Origin: Arcicella sp034931005
GTDB taxonomy: Bacteria; Bacteroidota; Bacteroidia; Cytophagales; Spirosomataceae
Length of the DNA stretch: 64,000 nt
NCBI RefSeq assembly: GCF_034931005.1
Contig: NZ_JAYGIN010000031.1
Coordinates: forward strand, 1-64,000
Reading direction: 5' to 3'
The translations under genes and the position numbers were made by a program. Positions 40,264-50,287 of this stretch are shown piece after piece. Positions within the stretch are counted from its first letter, which is position 1, and each line of letters starts with the position of its first letter. The notes under the pieces were generated by a model. The model saw nothing but the letters and a program-made list of their open reading frames with translations. It was not told where the DNA came from and did not search any database.

Positions 40264-40584
40264 ATGATTAACCAATATTACACCCACAGAGGAGTAAATC
40301 AACCACCGTTTTTCAAAGGGTTTCCGATGTCTTTAATACTAATTTTTGGTATTGTGATGCTAATAACGATTTTGGTAAGTCTTTGTTTAGCGTTAGTTAT
40401 CGACCATTTATTGGTGGGTTCAGTCATAAGTATTTGTCTGGTAGCCTCTGTGGGATTTTATACGTTCAATTTCCTTCGTAAAATAGGAGCTTACGGCTAT
40501 CAGAAGATGTTGGTTAAATATTTTTACCGTGTGGAAAAAATAAAAGGTGGAAGACCATCTCTAAAAAAAATAAAACTATACTAA
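40264..40584 (+). CDS. traF: conjugative transfer protein TraF (DUF4133)
   Basis: This 106-residue membrane protein begins YYTHRGVNQPPFFKGF, the DUF4133 start, followed by two transmembrane helices (about residues 22-43 and 48-68) and a basic tail. It corresponds to VirB3 in type IV secretion. It lies four bases after traE and 59 bp before traG. Confidence 0.85.
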   Translation: MINQYYTHRGVNQPPFFKGFPMSLILIFGIVMLITILVSLCLALVIDHLLVGSVISICLVASVGFYTFNFLRKIGAYGYQKMLVKYFYRVEKIKGGRPSLKKIKLY

Positions 40585-40643
40585 ACTCAGTTTAAACAAA
40601 TTACCTCTAAACTTAATTTTAAAAACCTCTAAACCCATTAACG

Positions 40644-43259
40644 ATGATTATTAATACCCAAGAAAATTTCCCTATTTTGGGAGCAACTGATTTTGGGGCT
40701 TTACTGAGTCGCAACGGGGATATTACCTTTGCCTACGAGTGTACGTTTGCGAATCTAAATGCCTTATCTTCGGACAATTACAACCTCATTAACCAAAACT
40801 TCAAGAATGCTTTTGCATCCTTGCTACCGAATACGCTCCTGCACGCCCAAACTTTCTTTTGTTTCAACCATTACGGAGAAAATGATATTAGTTTACCAGC
40901 TTCTTCGGAGACCTTTTTAGGTTCAGCGAATGAACGACTTTTGTATGAAAAGAAATTTAAAGAAACCAAAAGCTATTTGTTTTTTACCTTAGTCAATATA
41001 CCTCCAACAAAGAAAAACTTGTCGAGCAATGATTTATTCAATTCATTACTGAAGATGGATAAGAAAAATCTATCTCGGGAAATCATTGATAAATTTCAGC
41101 AAGGGGTTATCTCTTTTCTTCGTTCTTTGACTCAAGGTTTAGATTTTACCTATCAATTAGTTCCAGAAGCAGATTTATTGGGTAGTCGTAGTCGAATGGG
41201 CATTTGTGAAAAATATTTGATGCTCACACAGGACTCGCAAAACTCTATGAAAGATGTTCTTTACCACAAAGACAAAAACTGCTTAAAAGTGGGTGACAAA
41301 TTCGTGGGTATTTTTAACATTGATTCGATTCTTTCGCTTAATGATACTATTGCCAACTTTACAGCAGACAAAAACCTTTCAACAGAAATTAGTTTTTTCC
41401 CATCAGCTTTGTGTAAACCTTTCACACACAAAATAGACGGGGAGTGTATTTACAATGTTGTGATTTACAAAGAAAGTACCGACCTCATTAAAGCGGATTT
41501 ACAAAGTCTTATCAAACAAAAAAGTGGTATTCTGTCTTTCTCGGAAGAAAATGAATCTTCTTTACAAGACACCAAAGCATTTCTGCAAAATCTTGTGGAC
41601 GGCACGGGAAGAATGTCGCCTATTCGCTTTTACGCTAATTTGGTGTTTTGGACTGCCGAAGGCTACGAAGATTACAAACTGTTGAAATCACAAATTAATG
41701 ATGGTTTCAAAAAGGTAGATTTAATACCTTTTGAATGTAATGAAGAACTCCCGATTGTCTTTATGAATACCATGCCAGGAAATGCAGGTAATATTGGTAG
41801 TGACCAAATGATACTCACGTATAGCGATGTAGGTTCGGCATTTTTGAATTTTGAAGAAACCTTTACTTTTGATGGAAAATCGGCATTAGGATTACCATTA
41901 GTCAATAGAAATGGTGCAAGAGTTATCGTAGATATTTTTGCAGAAAGTGGAAATTCTCGGCAAAGAAAGGCAATTACAGGGTATAATTTCTTTTGTTTGG
42001 GACCAACAGGTTCGGGAAAATCCGTTACCATGAACTATTTGGTACGTTGGGCGGTAGAAAGTGGTGCTTTTGTGATGTTAGTGGATGTAGGTCACAGTTA
42101 CGAAAACCTCTGTAAAAACTATCTGAAAGGCTCATATTTTTCCTTTGGAGATGAAACGCCCATCAAAATAAACCCTTTCATGATTGAAGGAGAAATGCCC
42201 TCCGAAAGAAGAATTGATATGATTCTCAAAATCTTACTCAAAGCTTGGAAAGGCGATGATGAACCAAGCAAATTAGATGAAAATATCATTTTACAGTCCA
42301 TCAGCTACTATTATAATTACCTTAGCACGCAGAAAAAAGAAAATCTTCAACTATCTCCTTGCTTTAATACCTACTATGAATACATGGCAGGATTGTTTAA
42401 AAATAAGGAATTACAGCATTTGAATACTTCAGGTAAATTTGATATACTTCATTTTTTAGATGTGCTAAAGATATTCTACGAAGGCGGTATTTACGGCGAA
42501 ATCTTAAATGCCAGTTATGATATTGACTTAAAAAACGAGCGTTTTATCGTCTTTGAACTTGACAATATTAAAGGCAACAAAATACTGTTTCCTTTGGTGG
42601 TTATCTACATGATGGGAACTTATGAGGAGATTTTAAAAGAAAAACTTAATCAGCGGAAATATCTCATTATCGAAGAAGCTTGGAAAGCTATCATGTCAGA
42701 TATGTTTGCCCAATACATCAAGGAGGTTTACAAAACGGCTCGTAAGTTCAAAGGGACAATTGGACTTATTACCCAAGAATTAGACGACATTATTTCATCA
42801 CCCATAATCAAAGAAACAGTCGTTACTCAGTCTGATATTAAGATTATTTTGTCGATGGCAAAGTACATGAAAAAAATTGATAAAGTGGCTCAAGTGCTTT
42901 CTTTGGAAGATAAACACGTGTCTATGTTATTAAGTCTCAATCGTGATTTAAAACCTGACGATAAATTCAGAGAACTCATGATTCAGTGGACAAATGAGGT
43001 CTATGGTATCTATGGAATTCTACTTTCCCCCAAAGAATATTGGACTTATACCAGTGAAGCACCAGAGAAAAACTTAGTTAAATTTCTTTACCTACGAGAA
43101 TTCAATCGGAGCTTTGAAACCACCATCAACTACTTGGCAGACTTAACCGATAAACACGGTGGTTCGCCTCAAGAAGTCATTCGTTTTTGTGACGAAAAAT
43201 ATAATTATAGTTCCAAAATTGCCAACAATCCTAACATCATTGCTTATGAATTTGAATAA
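40644..43259 (+). CDS. traG: conjugation ATPase TraG (VirB4-like)
   Basis: This 871-residue cytoplasmic ATPase energises the type IV secretion channel. Walker A is FCLGPTGSGKSVTMNYL (about residues 451-467), Walker B is KYLIIEEAWKAIM (about 671-683), and GLITQELDDI follows. The N-terminal part begins with the TraG_N-like INTQENFPILGATDFGALLS. It is the largest tra gene and overlaps traK by 14 bp. Confidence 0.92.
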   Translation: MIINTQENFPILGATDFGALLSRNGDITFAYECTFANLNALSSDNYNLINQNFKNAFASLLPNTLLHAQTFFCFNHYGENDISLPASSETFLGSANERLLYEKKFKETKSYLFFTLVNIPPTKKNLSSNDLFNSLLKMDKKNLSREIIDKFQQGVISFLRSLTQGLDFTYQLVPEADLLGSRSRMGICEKYLMLTQDSQNSMKDVLYHKDKNCLKVGDKFVGIFNIDSILSLNDTIANFTADKNLSTEISFFPSALCKPFTHKIDGECIYNVVIYKESTDLIKADLQSLIKQKSGILSFSEENESSLQDTKAFLQNLVDGTGRMSPIRFYANLVFWTAEGYEDYKLLKSQINDGFKKVDLIPFECNEELPIVFMNTMPGNAGNIGSDQMILTYSDVGSAFLNFEETFTFDGKSALGLPLVNRNGARVIVDIFAESGNSRQRKAITGYNFFCLGPTGSGKSVTMNYLVRWAVESGAFVMLVDVGHSYENLCKNYLKGSYFSFGDETPIKINPFMIEGEMPSERRIDMILKILLKAWKGDDEPSKLDENIILQSISYYYNYLSTQKKENLQLSPCFNTYYEYMAGLFKNKELQHLNTSGKFDILHFLDVLKIFYEGGIYGEILNASYDIDLKNERFIVFELDNIKGNKILFPLVVIYMMGTYEEILKEKLNQRKYLIIEEAWKAIMSDMFAQYIKEVYKTARKFKGTIGLITQELDDIISSPIIKETVVTQSDIKIILSMAKYMKKIDKVAQVLSLEDKHVSMLLSLNRDLKPDDKFRELMIQWTNEVYGIYGILLSPKEYWTYTSEAPEKNLVKFLYLREFNRSFETTINYLADLTDKHGGSPQEVIRFCDEKYNYSSKIANNPNIIAYEFE

Positions 43260-43893
43260 GGAAAAAACCTTTGAAATAAAATACCTTAGAGATATTGACA
43301 AAGGCATCCAAACGGGTAAATACTTAATAATCGGAAGTTTAAGTTTTTGTTTTTTAATAGTATTGACTACCTTGATTTTGTATAAACAAGCGGTTATTGC
43401 TCAAAAACCACAACCGTATATCATGGATAGGAACGGAGAAATCCGTAAGGTTTATGATATTTATAATGATGGTTTTGAAACCTTAGAAAAGAAAGCTATC
43501 GTCACCAAAGCCCATGAATTGTTCTTTCGTTTAGAACCAGATGAACAACAAATTCATCGCAATATTCAGAAGAGTTTTTACTATGCCGATTTCATTCCGC
43601 TTTATGAATTTTACAATAGTCAAAATTATTATAACAATTTAGTCCAACGAAATGCCATTCAGTACATTAAAACCGACAGTATTGCCTTTCATAACGAATG
43701 GGGACGATTCTACGGCAAAATGTTGATTCGTGGGCAAGGTGGCGTAACAAAAGAAAATTCACTGATTACAGAATTTCAAGTCGAAAAAAGAGACCGTACC
43801 GACAATAATCTCTATGGATATTATCTGAATAAACTCAAAATTGTGGAGAATAAAGAAATTAGTAGTCGGGGCATTAAGGGAAATCATTTTTAA
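43246..43893 (+). CDS. traK: conjugative transfer protein TraK
   Basis: This 215-residue inner-membrane protein has one transmembrane helix (about residues 26-46, IIGSLSFCFLIVLTTLIL) and a periplasmic domain, the VirB8-like pattern of TraK. I choose ATG 43246 because the family start (EIKYLRDIDKGIQTGKY) follows it closely. An upstream in-frame start at 43159 would lie entirely inside traG. Confidence 0.82.
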   Translation: MNLNKEKTFEIKYLRDIDKGIQTGKYLIIGSLSFCFLIVLTTLILYKQAVIAQKPQPYIMDRNGEIRKVYDIYNDGFETLEKKAIVTKAHELFFRLEPDEQQIHRNIQKSFYYADFIPLYEFYNSQNYYNNLVQRNAIQYIKTDSIAFHNEWGRFYGKMLIRGQGGVTKENSLITEFQVEKRDRTDNNLYGYYLNKLKIVENKEISSRGIKGNHF

Positions 43894-43919
43894 CATTAAA
43901 CCATAAACATCGAAGAATT

Positions 43920-45188
43920 ATGGAGAAGTTTTTTAACCTCCGTTTTATAAAATATCCCATCACATTGATTCTAAACCTGATATTAGTAGGATTTTATCTT
44001 TACATATTTCCACCATCTGAAGCCAAAGCCCAAAAATCAACAGATTTTGATTCCGTGAGTTTAGATATTCCTTTAGCCGACAAAAAAATTGAAGAAAGAA
44101 ACGTCTTTTCACAAGTCGGAGAAGATACTTTAAACGAATTTTCAGCCCTTGAATCACAAAAGGATTTAGAAGTCAAAAAAGAGAATAGTAAAAGTGATTT
44201 CTACCGAAGAACAGCTAAAAGCAGTCCGAAAACAAGAATAAAATCAATATCGAGTCATCAGACTACCATTGCCAGAAATCATCGAAACTCAATTCTTGAA
44301 GCAAATCAAGAGAAATCTTTGAGTGCTTCAATTGACAAAGGTCATTTAGTGAATCAAAATGCCTACCAAGTCAAACATCAACAAACAATTGAGCGACTAA
44401 ATCAACGGATTCAGGAGTTAGAAGATAAGAAAAAAGGACATTTAACGCCACAAATTGCAAATTTGTCGCCTTCAAACGCTTCTACGATAAAATCACCCAA
44501 AAAAGAGGATGGATTTAACTATAACGATGATGTTTTGTTAGCGTCTCTCGCCACTGAGGACTTACTAAATGGGCAAAGTAAAAACCGTTTTTATTCAAGT
44601 CATGAAGATAGAAATGCTAATGCCAATCCTCAGTATTCAAATGTCATTGGAATTCAAAAAACAAACTCACGCCCAAACAAATCCATCAACACATTGATTC
44701 GAGGGCGTTTGATGGAATCTAAAGTAGTGAGAAACAATACAACCATTAAAATCATGCTTTCTGAGTCAAAAAATATCAATGGAATTGCCTATCAAGCAGG
44801 AGATATTTTGGGAGCAAAAACGCATTTACAAGGAGATAGGCTACTCATTAGCGTAGAAGGGTACTTAAAAAATGAGGTGTTTGTGCCACTGAATGCTCAG
44901 GTTATGGATTTAGATGGACTCATTGGACTTAAAGTGAGTATTGATGCCGAAAACGAAATGCAGAAACAGGCATGGGGACAAAATATGGGAAGTACCGTTG
45001 GCTCTGTAAATCCGCTTTTAGTCTATAATCCACAAGGGAATTTAGCTCAAACCGTCGGAAATCAAGTAGCAGGTTCTTTAGTAAACCAATCTCTCAACGG
45101 AGCAAATCAATACATCAATGCCAAAATCAGAGATACAAAAATCAGCATCACGGCAGGACAGCAACTATTTCTTTTAATCAAACCTTAA
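43920..45188 (+). CDS. traM: conjugative transfer protein TraM
   Basis: This 422-residue protein has an N-terminal transmembrane helix (about 13-32, YPITLILNLILVGFYLYIF), a long polar, coiled-coil middle (HQQTIERLNQRIQELEDKKK) and a conserved C-terminal domain (INTLIRGRLMESKVVRNNTT; YQAGDILGAKTHLQGDRLLI). This resembles VirB10-type scaffolds that span the envelope. Follows traK in the usual order. Confidence 0.87.
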   Translation: MEKFFNLRFIKYPITLILNLILVGFYLYIFPPSEAKAQKSTDFDSVSLDIPLADKKIEERNVFSQVGEDTLNEFSALESQKDLEVKKENSKSDFYRRTAKSSPKTRIKSISSHQTTIARNHRNSILEANQEKSLSASIDKGHLVNQNAYQVKHQQTIERLNQRIQELEDKKKGHLTPQIANLSPSNASTIKSPKKEDGFNYNDDVLLASLATEDLLNGQSKNRFYSSHEDRNANANPQYSNVIGIQKTNSRPNKSINTLIRGRLMESKVVRNNTTIKIMLSESKNINGIAYQAGDILGAKTHLQGDRLLISVEGYLKNEVFVPLNAQVMDLDGLIGLKVSIDAENEMQKQAWGQNMGSTVGSVNPLLVYNPQGNLAQTVGNQVAGSLVNQSLNGANQYINAKIRDTKISITAGQQLFLLIKP

Positions 45189-45192
45189 TACC

Positions 45193-46155
45193 ATGAAATT
45201 CAAATATATGTTAGGCTTGAGTTGCGTATTATTAGCTCTTGAAAGTCAGGGACAAAAGCTTAGTGTAATACCCAAAGATTCTTTAAGTGCGTCTATTTCA
45301 AGCCTAAGTCGTCAAAAGAGAGTCTTAGAATTTAAAGAAAATAACATCAAAGGGAGTTATCCGCTGAGTGTTGCCTTTTATAAAACTTCACATATTGTTT
45401 TTGATTCTCCTGTCAAATACTTTGATGCTGGCTCGGATAGAGTTATTTGCGAAAAAGTGACTGGAGTTGAAAACGTTTTGAAGGTCAAAGCCAATCAAAT
45501 TGGCTTCTTTGAAAGCAACGTTACCGTAATTACCGCCAATGGTTCATATTACAGTTTTGTAATTTCTTACAACGAATCACCCAATAAATTGAATGTCAAT
45601 ATGTGTAATGGACTGAATGAAACATTTGACTATAATGATTTCACCAGACCCGAAAAAATTATCTTCTCTGATACCTATTATACTGAAACAGAGATGATTG
45701 TTTTCGCAAAAAAAGTCATTCTTCAAGGGAAAAGTAAAACAACAGCCATTAGACACATTGCCGAAAAATCGGGAAAGGTAGCCTTCAAGGTCACCAGTTT
45801 AGCAACTAAAGAGGGTAACATCATCATCGGAATTAAGATGAATAATCGCTCTCCGTTAGATTACACAATGGATTTTATGAAATTTTATATTCGAGACAAA
45901 GCTCGTCGCAAAAAGCAGGTAAGCCAAGAAGTAGAGTTAAAACCAAGCTTTGCTTATGTGGAACGCAATGGAATTTCCAATGAAGCCAAATTAGGGGTTT
46001 CGGGAGGAGAATTTGATTTTGTATTTATGATTCCGAAATTTTCTATCAGTCAAGAAAAACAAGTAGAAATTGATATTGCCGAGAAAGATGGCGGTAGAAA
46101 TATGACCCTCAAATTGGATTACGAAACATTTTACTACCAAATGAACCGACTATGA
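45193..46155 (+). CDS. traN: conjugative transfer protein TraN (DUF4138)
   Basis: This 320-residue exported protein has a signal peptide (LGLSCVLLALESQG) and a VirB9-like periplasmic domain with HIVFDSPVKYFDAGSDRVIC and VKANQIGFFESNVTVITANG. Gene order and length match TraN/DUF4138 of Bacteroidota elements. Its end overlaps traO by four bases. Confidence 0.85.
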   Translation: MKFKYMLGLSCVLLALESQGQKLSVIPKDSLSASISSLSRQKRVLEFKENNIKGSYPLSVAFYKTSHIVFDSPVKYFDAGSDRVICEKVTGVENVLKVKANQIGFFESNVTVITANGSYYSFVISYNESPNKLNVNMCNGLNETFDYNDFTRPEKIIFSDTYYTETEMIVFAKKVILQGKSKTTAIRHIAEKSGKVAFKVTSLATKEGNIIIGIKMNNRSPLDYTMDFMKFYIRDKARRKKQVSQEVELKPSFAYVERNGISNEAKLGVSGGEFDFVFMIPKFSISQEKQVEIDIAEKDGGRNMTLKLDYETFYYQMNRL

Positions 46156-46745
46156 AAAGGCTATTTTATTCACTACAAATACTTTTATTGGGCATATTGC
46201 TTGACTTTTCGGCAATAGCACAAATACGGAATCATGGTAATATTTATTTGGAATTTTCGGGAGGTATTCCATTACTTTTTGACAATCAGGGACAATCTAC
46301 GAATTTAAGAAATATATTTTCTGAGTGGTCGCATGGAGAACAACTTTGGGGTTTGGGGCTATGTGTGAGTAATGCAAAGGCAAATAATCATCGTCTCGCA
46401 ATTATGTACAAGCAGGAAAATGTAATGGATAGTCCCGCCAATTTCAAGAATTTCTTACTCAAGTATTCATACGAAACGACCCTTGTAAAAGGGCGAAATC
46501 ATCTCTCCTATTTGGGACTTTTGTATGGCGGTGGGCTGGGTCTTGAAACGTTACAACACTCACCAAATTTAGCGTTAAATCAAGAGAAAATTTATCCCTT
46601 ACTCACCATAGGTTTGAATCTGGAAAAGTACCTTATCAGTCAATTTGGCATTTTCATACGATTGGATATGGATGCCACTACTGCAAACATTTCTCAAAAT
46701 ATTAAAGCCAATGCCCAAATGGGAATCAAATGTAAAATACGTTAA
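46152..46745 (+). CDS. traO: conjugative transfer protein TraO (outer-membrane barrel-like)
   Basis: This 197-residue protein has a signal peptide (about residues 1-24) and alternating hydrophobic strands with aromatic ends (NIYLEFSGGIPLLF; RNHLSYLGLLYGGGLGLE), as expected for a small outer-membrane beta-barrel of the TraO family. It overlaps traN and is followed directly by a lipoprotein gene. Confidence 0.75.
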   Translation: MKRLFYSLQILLLGILLDFSAIAQIRNHGNIYLEFSGGIPLLFDNQGQSTNLRNIFSEWSHGEQLWGLGLCVSNAKANNHRLAIMYKQENVMDSPANFKNFLLKYSYETTLVKGRNHLSYLGLLYGGGLGLETLQHSPNLALNQEKIYPLLTIGLNLEKYLISQFGIFIRLDMDATTANISQNIKANAQMGIKCKIR

Positions 46746-46746
46746 C

Positions 46747-47217
46747 ATGAAATATTTTTTAATCTGTTTAATCATCACCACAACACTAACAGGGTGCCGT
46801 CCACAAATTGATACCAGTGTATTGGATGCAAGTGTTTTTGATTATCACTTCGGTAGCTTCATTCAGACCAAGAATGATACCATCAAAACGGGTGATTGGG
46901 TACAATTTGAAATGTATTTAAAACCCATCAGCACTTCTCTTTTAAAAGAACCAAAGCCAGACATCATTTTAAAGACCTCTACGGACAAAGACCTTAAAAT
47001 TCTGTACGAACTGGTCAATAATGAGGACAAAAAGCTTTCAGAAACCCAAAGAGTTGGGGACGTGATACGTTTTTCAAGTTATGATTTAAAGGAAAATTTG
47101 GTCTATCTGAATATCAAAGTTTTGCCACCAAATGAAAAAGGAGCTTTCAAGTTAAAGCTCAGTACCGAGTGGAATTCCGTAGTGAAAGAGGTACAGAAAA
47201 ATGTTGTTGTCAGATAA
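46747..47217 (+). CDS. traQ: TraQ-like lipoprotein (DUF3872 type)
   Basis: This 156-residue lipoprotein has a lipobox TLTGC (Cys16) after MKYFLICLIITT. The mature part has an immunoglobulin-like strand pattern (FDYHFGSFIQTKNDTIKTGD, WVQFEMYLKPI), close to TraQ/DUF3872 proteins. ATG 46747 is chosen because it directly precedes the signal peptide; earlier in-frame starts lie inside traO. Confidence 0.7.
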   Translation: MKYFLICLIITTTLTGCRPQIDTSVLDASVFDYHFGSFIQTKNDTIKTGDWVQFEMYLKPISTSLLKEPKPDIILKTSTDKDLKILYELVNNEDKKLSETQRVGDVIRFSSYDLKENLVYLNIKVLPPNEKGAFKLKLSTEWNSVVKEVQKNVVVR

Positions 47218-47230
47218 AGAGCTTGAATAC

Positions 47231-47821
47231 TTAAAAGATAAAAGAGTATGGGTTTAAATATTGTTTTTCCCAAAGAATGGCAAAATGTAAGTGTACTCCC
47301 GTAGTACGACCTGTATTACCACATTGACCTATAACTTGACCCTGATAAACAAAATCGTCAAGATTTACCTGTATCCTTGACAAATGTCCGTACAGAGATT
47401 CATAACCCAAAAGGTGTTGTATTTTAATGTAATTACCGAGAAAAACATGAAATCCAGTTTCAATTATTCTACCATCGGCGGCGGCGTGAATAGGTTGATT
47501 TTTTATACCCGCAAGGTCGATGCCTTGATGTTTTTTCATTTCACCCGTCAAGGGATGGAAACGATAACCAAAACTTGAATTGATACGTTGGTTAGCAATC
47601 GGATTCAACAAGGGTATTTTAAACGAAAGGGCTTGTAGGTAGTCGTTAGTAAGTTCTGTTTTGTGGTCTTCTTCGAAATAAAGTTTCAATAATTCCTTTG
47701 GTACATAAGCACCGAAAACATGATGGAGCGTTGAATCACTTACTTGGGCATAAAGATTTGGATTCATCAGTAGAAGCACGATAATTAAATACGTTTTCAT
47801 AGACAATAGACAAGATTTCAC
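47231..47821 (-). CDS. M23 family peptidase (LytM-type)
   Basis: This 196-residue exported endopeptidase has a signal peptide (MKTYLIIVLLLMNPNLYAQ after a short lead). The zinc-binding motifs are HQGIDLAG (HxxxD, about residues 110-114) and GVHLHFAI (HxH, about 174-176). It would open peptidoglycan for the conjugation apparatus. Unusually it is encoded on the minus strand within an otherwise rightward tra cluster. Confidence 0.85.
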   Translation of the reverse strand: MKSCLLSMKTYLIIVLLLMNPNLYAQVSDSTLHHVFGAYVPKELLKLYFEEDHKTELTNDYLQALSFKIPLLNPIANQRINSSFGYRFHPLTGEMKKHQGIDLAGIKNQPIHAAADGRIIETGFHVFLGNYIKIQHLLGYESLYGHLSRIQVNLDDFVYQGQVIGQCGNTGRTTGVHLHFAILWEKQYLNPYSFIF

Positions 47822-47884
47822 AAATAGTTTAGTATCTACAAAACTAACTATCTATCTCACTATAACCAAAATACTCAAACCAAA

Positions 47885-48427
47885 ATGACTTTAGATACCA
47901 TTATAGAATCCTTAACGGTAAGCATATTTTTCCTCGCTGTTTTCTTGGTAGAAAGAAAAGGCGTGCTTTCGGGAATACCTACAAATCATTTACAAGGACG
48001 GATGAATCAATACTTATATCATAATAAATGGCTGTACGTACTACCCTATTTTTATGGCATTGGCATTGTGGGGGGATGGGAGTTGGAAACTGGAAGAATA
48101 GTGCCAACCAGTCAAATCGTAGGTTTTGTATTATTTATACTATTTCAAGTTTGTGGACTAATTTATAAGCAGTCCCAATCTCCCTTTGAATATGTTATCA
48201 ACTTGAAAATAATCTTTTCTAAAATTCATTGGCAATTCTTTAAAACACCTCCTGTCAATGCAGAAGAAGAACAAAAAGAAGCCTTTATCACTAAAAAAAA
48301 GGCAATTCGTATTTCATTTCATGAAGCAGTTTTCTTTCTAAATGCCTTTGTGTTGCCGTTGCTTTTCATCATCGCAAACGCATATTTTCTAACAAAAATT
48401 ATTTCTTTAATCAAGCTAAAATTTTAA
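47885..48427 (+). CDS. multi-helix membrane protein of the tra cluster
   Basis: This 180-residue protein has hydrophobic segments at about residues 6-22, 51-66, 78-96 and 150-176. I do not recognise the family. It is embedded in the tra cluster, seven bases before the next gene, so a role in the transfer apparatus is likely. Confidence 0.65.
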   Translation: MTLDTIIESLTVSIFFLAVFLVERKGVLSGIPTNHLQGRMNQYLYHNKWLYVLPYFYGIGIVGGWELETGRIVPTSQIVGFVLFILFQVCGLIYKQSQSPFEYVINLKIIFSKIHWQFFKTPPVNAEEEQKEAFITKKKAIRISFHEAVFFLNAFVLPLLFIIANAYFLTKIISLIKLKF

Positions 48428-48433
48428 TAAACC

Positions 48434-49639
48434 ATGAGAAAAATCAAATGCTTTTGGATGGCATTATCCCTATTGCTGATTGTTCACACACTTTCGGCAG
48501 CCGTCATTGACCCGTCTAATTTAGCCCAAAACATCGCTCAAGTGATTCAATCAAAATTGATAGGTAAAATTCAAGGCGACCAAAAGGAAATTGCTAACTC
48601 ACAACTGAAAACAGAAAACCAAACAACCGCTGACATCATCGGAATGAATTCAACTGTAAAAACCCAGTTTAACATGGATTTAGCTGAATTTAATTACCTC
48701 AATAAACCTTCTGATTTAATCAAAAATTACTATCAGAAGGATATGGATATTCGAGGAAAAAACTATCAAACTCTGCTACATTTACAACAAGTGAAAACCT
48801 ATTTTGTCAACAATATTATTGCTATCATCACCCCTTTACAAAAGGAGGTTTTCATTAGGCGTTTTAATCAAATTAGGGAAGGAATTCAAACCATTGATAC
48901 ACGTTATCAGGCATTCACCAATACAGTCGATAATCAGGATGGTTCAGCGGTAAATCCAGATGATGCAGCCACCTCATTTAGTAATGGAGGGCAAACAGAT
49001 ACAGGCATGGGCAGGCGAGTCGATACTCGAAGTATGGAAAGAGCTTTCAATAGTGCAACCAAAAACATCACCAACCAACTCAGTGATTTAGGAGGACTCA
49101 AAGGAGTTTTTGAAGATATGGATGACCCAACAGGCATAAAAATGGCGGCTTTAGAACATCATTTGAGAATTACAAATAATCAAGAAGGACTCAATGCCTT
49201 TTTCCAAAATATAGCGAATGGTGGTGATTTGAGTCGAGCGTTTAGTAACATTGAATCAACACTTTCTAATAAAATAGATGACCTTTCAGCAGATTTTCAA
49301 GACCAGATGATTAGTACCATGTCAGATGCTTTAGGAATCGGCTTGGGTGGTTTATTTGGAGGGTCAGCACAAGAAAAAGGCAAAGGTCAAAAAGTTGAAA
49401 TTGACGCAAAATTAGGGCGGTTGACGGATATGGATAGAATTCAACTCATCAATAAGCAGGTAGATTTATACGCTAAAATAGAGGGAGAAATTAATAAACT
49501 TCATGCCGAACTAATTGCCATCAAACATCAAAAAGAAACCAATCAATACGTTGATGATACTCGTTTCAAAGTCCATGATTTCTATCAAAAATCTGGAGCA
49601 ATGGATTCTTCAAAAATGCTCAATTTTGACAATGAGTAA
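48434..49639 (+). CDS. exported TraI/TrbJ-like conjugation protein
   Basis: This 401-residue protein has a signal peptide (LSLLLIVHTLSAA) and a largely helical mature part (VKTYFVNNIIAIITPLQKEV; QLINKQVDLYAKIEGEINKL), resembling VirB5/TrbJ-type periplasmic proteins that precede the VirB6 gene. In Bacteroides elements traI (DUF4141) sits directly before traJ; here a lipoprotein gene intervenes. Family assignment is tentative. Confidence 0.6.
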   Translation: MRKIKCFWMALSLLLIVHTLSAAVIDPSNLAQNIAQVIQSKLIGKIQGDQKEIANSQLKTENQTTADIIGMNSTVKTQFNMDLAEFNYLNKPSDLIKNYYQKDMDIRGKNYQTLLHLQQVKTYFVNNIIAIITPLQKEVFIRRFNQIREGIQTIDTRYQAFTNTVDNQDGSAVNPDDAATSFSNGGQTDTGMGRRVDTRSMERAFNSATKNITNQLSDLGGLKGVFEDMDDPTGIKMAALEHHLRITNNQEGLNAFFQNIANGGDLSRAFSNIESTLSNKIDDLSADFQDQMISTMSDALGIGLGGLFGGSAQEKGKGQKVEIDAKLGRLTDMDRIQLINKQVDLYAKIEGEINKLHAELIAIKHQKETNQYVDDTRFKVHDFYQKSGAMDSSKMLNFDNE

Positions 49640-49674
49640 AGAATTTTCAAATTTAACAACATAAATTAAATCTC

Positions 49675-50262
49675 ATGAAACAACTAATTTTAGTTCTCAA
49701 TTGCTGCCTAATAATATGCTTTTTCAATGCTTGTGATTCCTCTAAAGACAGCTCTGAAAATATCGAAAGTAATAGTAAAGTCTTGGAACTTTATGCCAAA
49801 AAAAAGTATAAGTTAATTGATTTTACGCTTGAATCTCCATTCAAAGCTAAAGCTGAGTGGAAAGTAAATTCCTCGCCTAATTGGTTGAAACACCGTTATC
49901 AACCAATGATTGATGCCTTGGCTTTTCATTGTTTTGATTCTACTGCTATTTATCAAATACACGATAAAGGCGTTATAAAACACGATGATGAAATTGGAAG
50001 TGTAAGCAATCATCTTTTTGAATTACAAATGCAAGCAGAAATAGCCAATAAAGTTCCCAAACTCATTTTTAGCGGAAAATTCAGAGAAATGCAAAAAGAA
50101 GATTTTAAAAGTACAGCGTCAAATATTTATCATTTTCCATTAGTCAAGCCTGATAAATCATACTTACACTTTTCGGGCGATACGCTTCAAATAACATTCA
50201 CCCGAAAGTTTGAAAATTTGATAGAAACCCCTATTTATCATTTGACGCTCAAAGCCATTTAA
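49675..50262 (+). CDS. tra-cluster lipoprotein of unknown function
   Basis: This 195-residue lipoprotein has a lipobox FFNAC (Cys20). The mature region shows alternating strands and helices without a recognisable motif. Placed between the TrbJ-like and TraJ genes, as entry-exclusion lipoproteins often are in other conjugation systems; that role is a guess. Confidence 0.6.
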   Translation: MKQLILVLNCCLIICFFNACDSSKDSSENIESNSKVLELYAKKKYKLIDFTLESPFKAKAEWKVNSSPNWLKHRYQPMIDALAFHCFDSTAIYQIHDKGVIKHDDEIGSVSNHLFELQMQAEIANKVPKLIFSGKFREMQKEDFKSTASNIYHFPLVKPDKSYLHFSGDTLQITFTRKFENLIETPIYHLTLKAI

Positions 50263-50287
50263 AAATACCTCGTTTAAAACTAAACCT

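Noticed and set aside
43159..43245. Upstream start for traK
   Set aside because: The extra N-terminus would lie wholly within traG in another frame, while ATG 43246 matches the family start.
46645..46746. Upstream start for the TraQ-like gene
   Set aside because: The added residues overlap traO and would bury the lipoprotein signal; ATG 46747 gives a proper lipobox.
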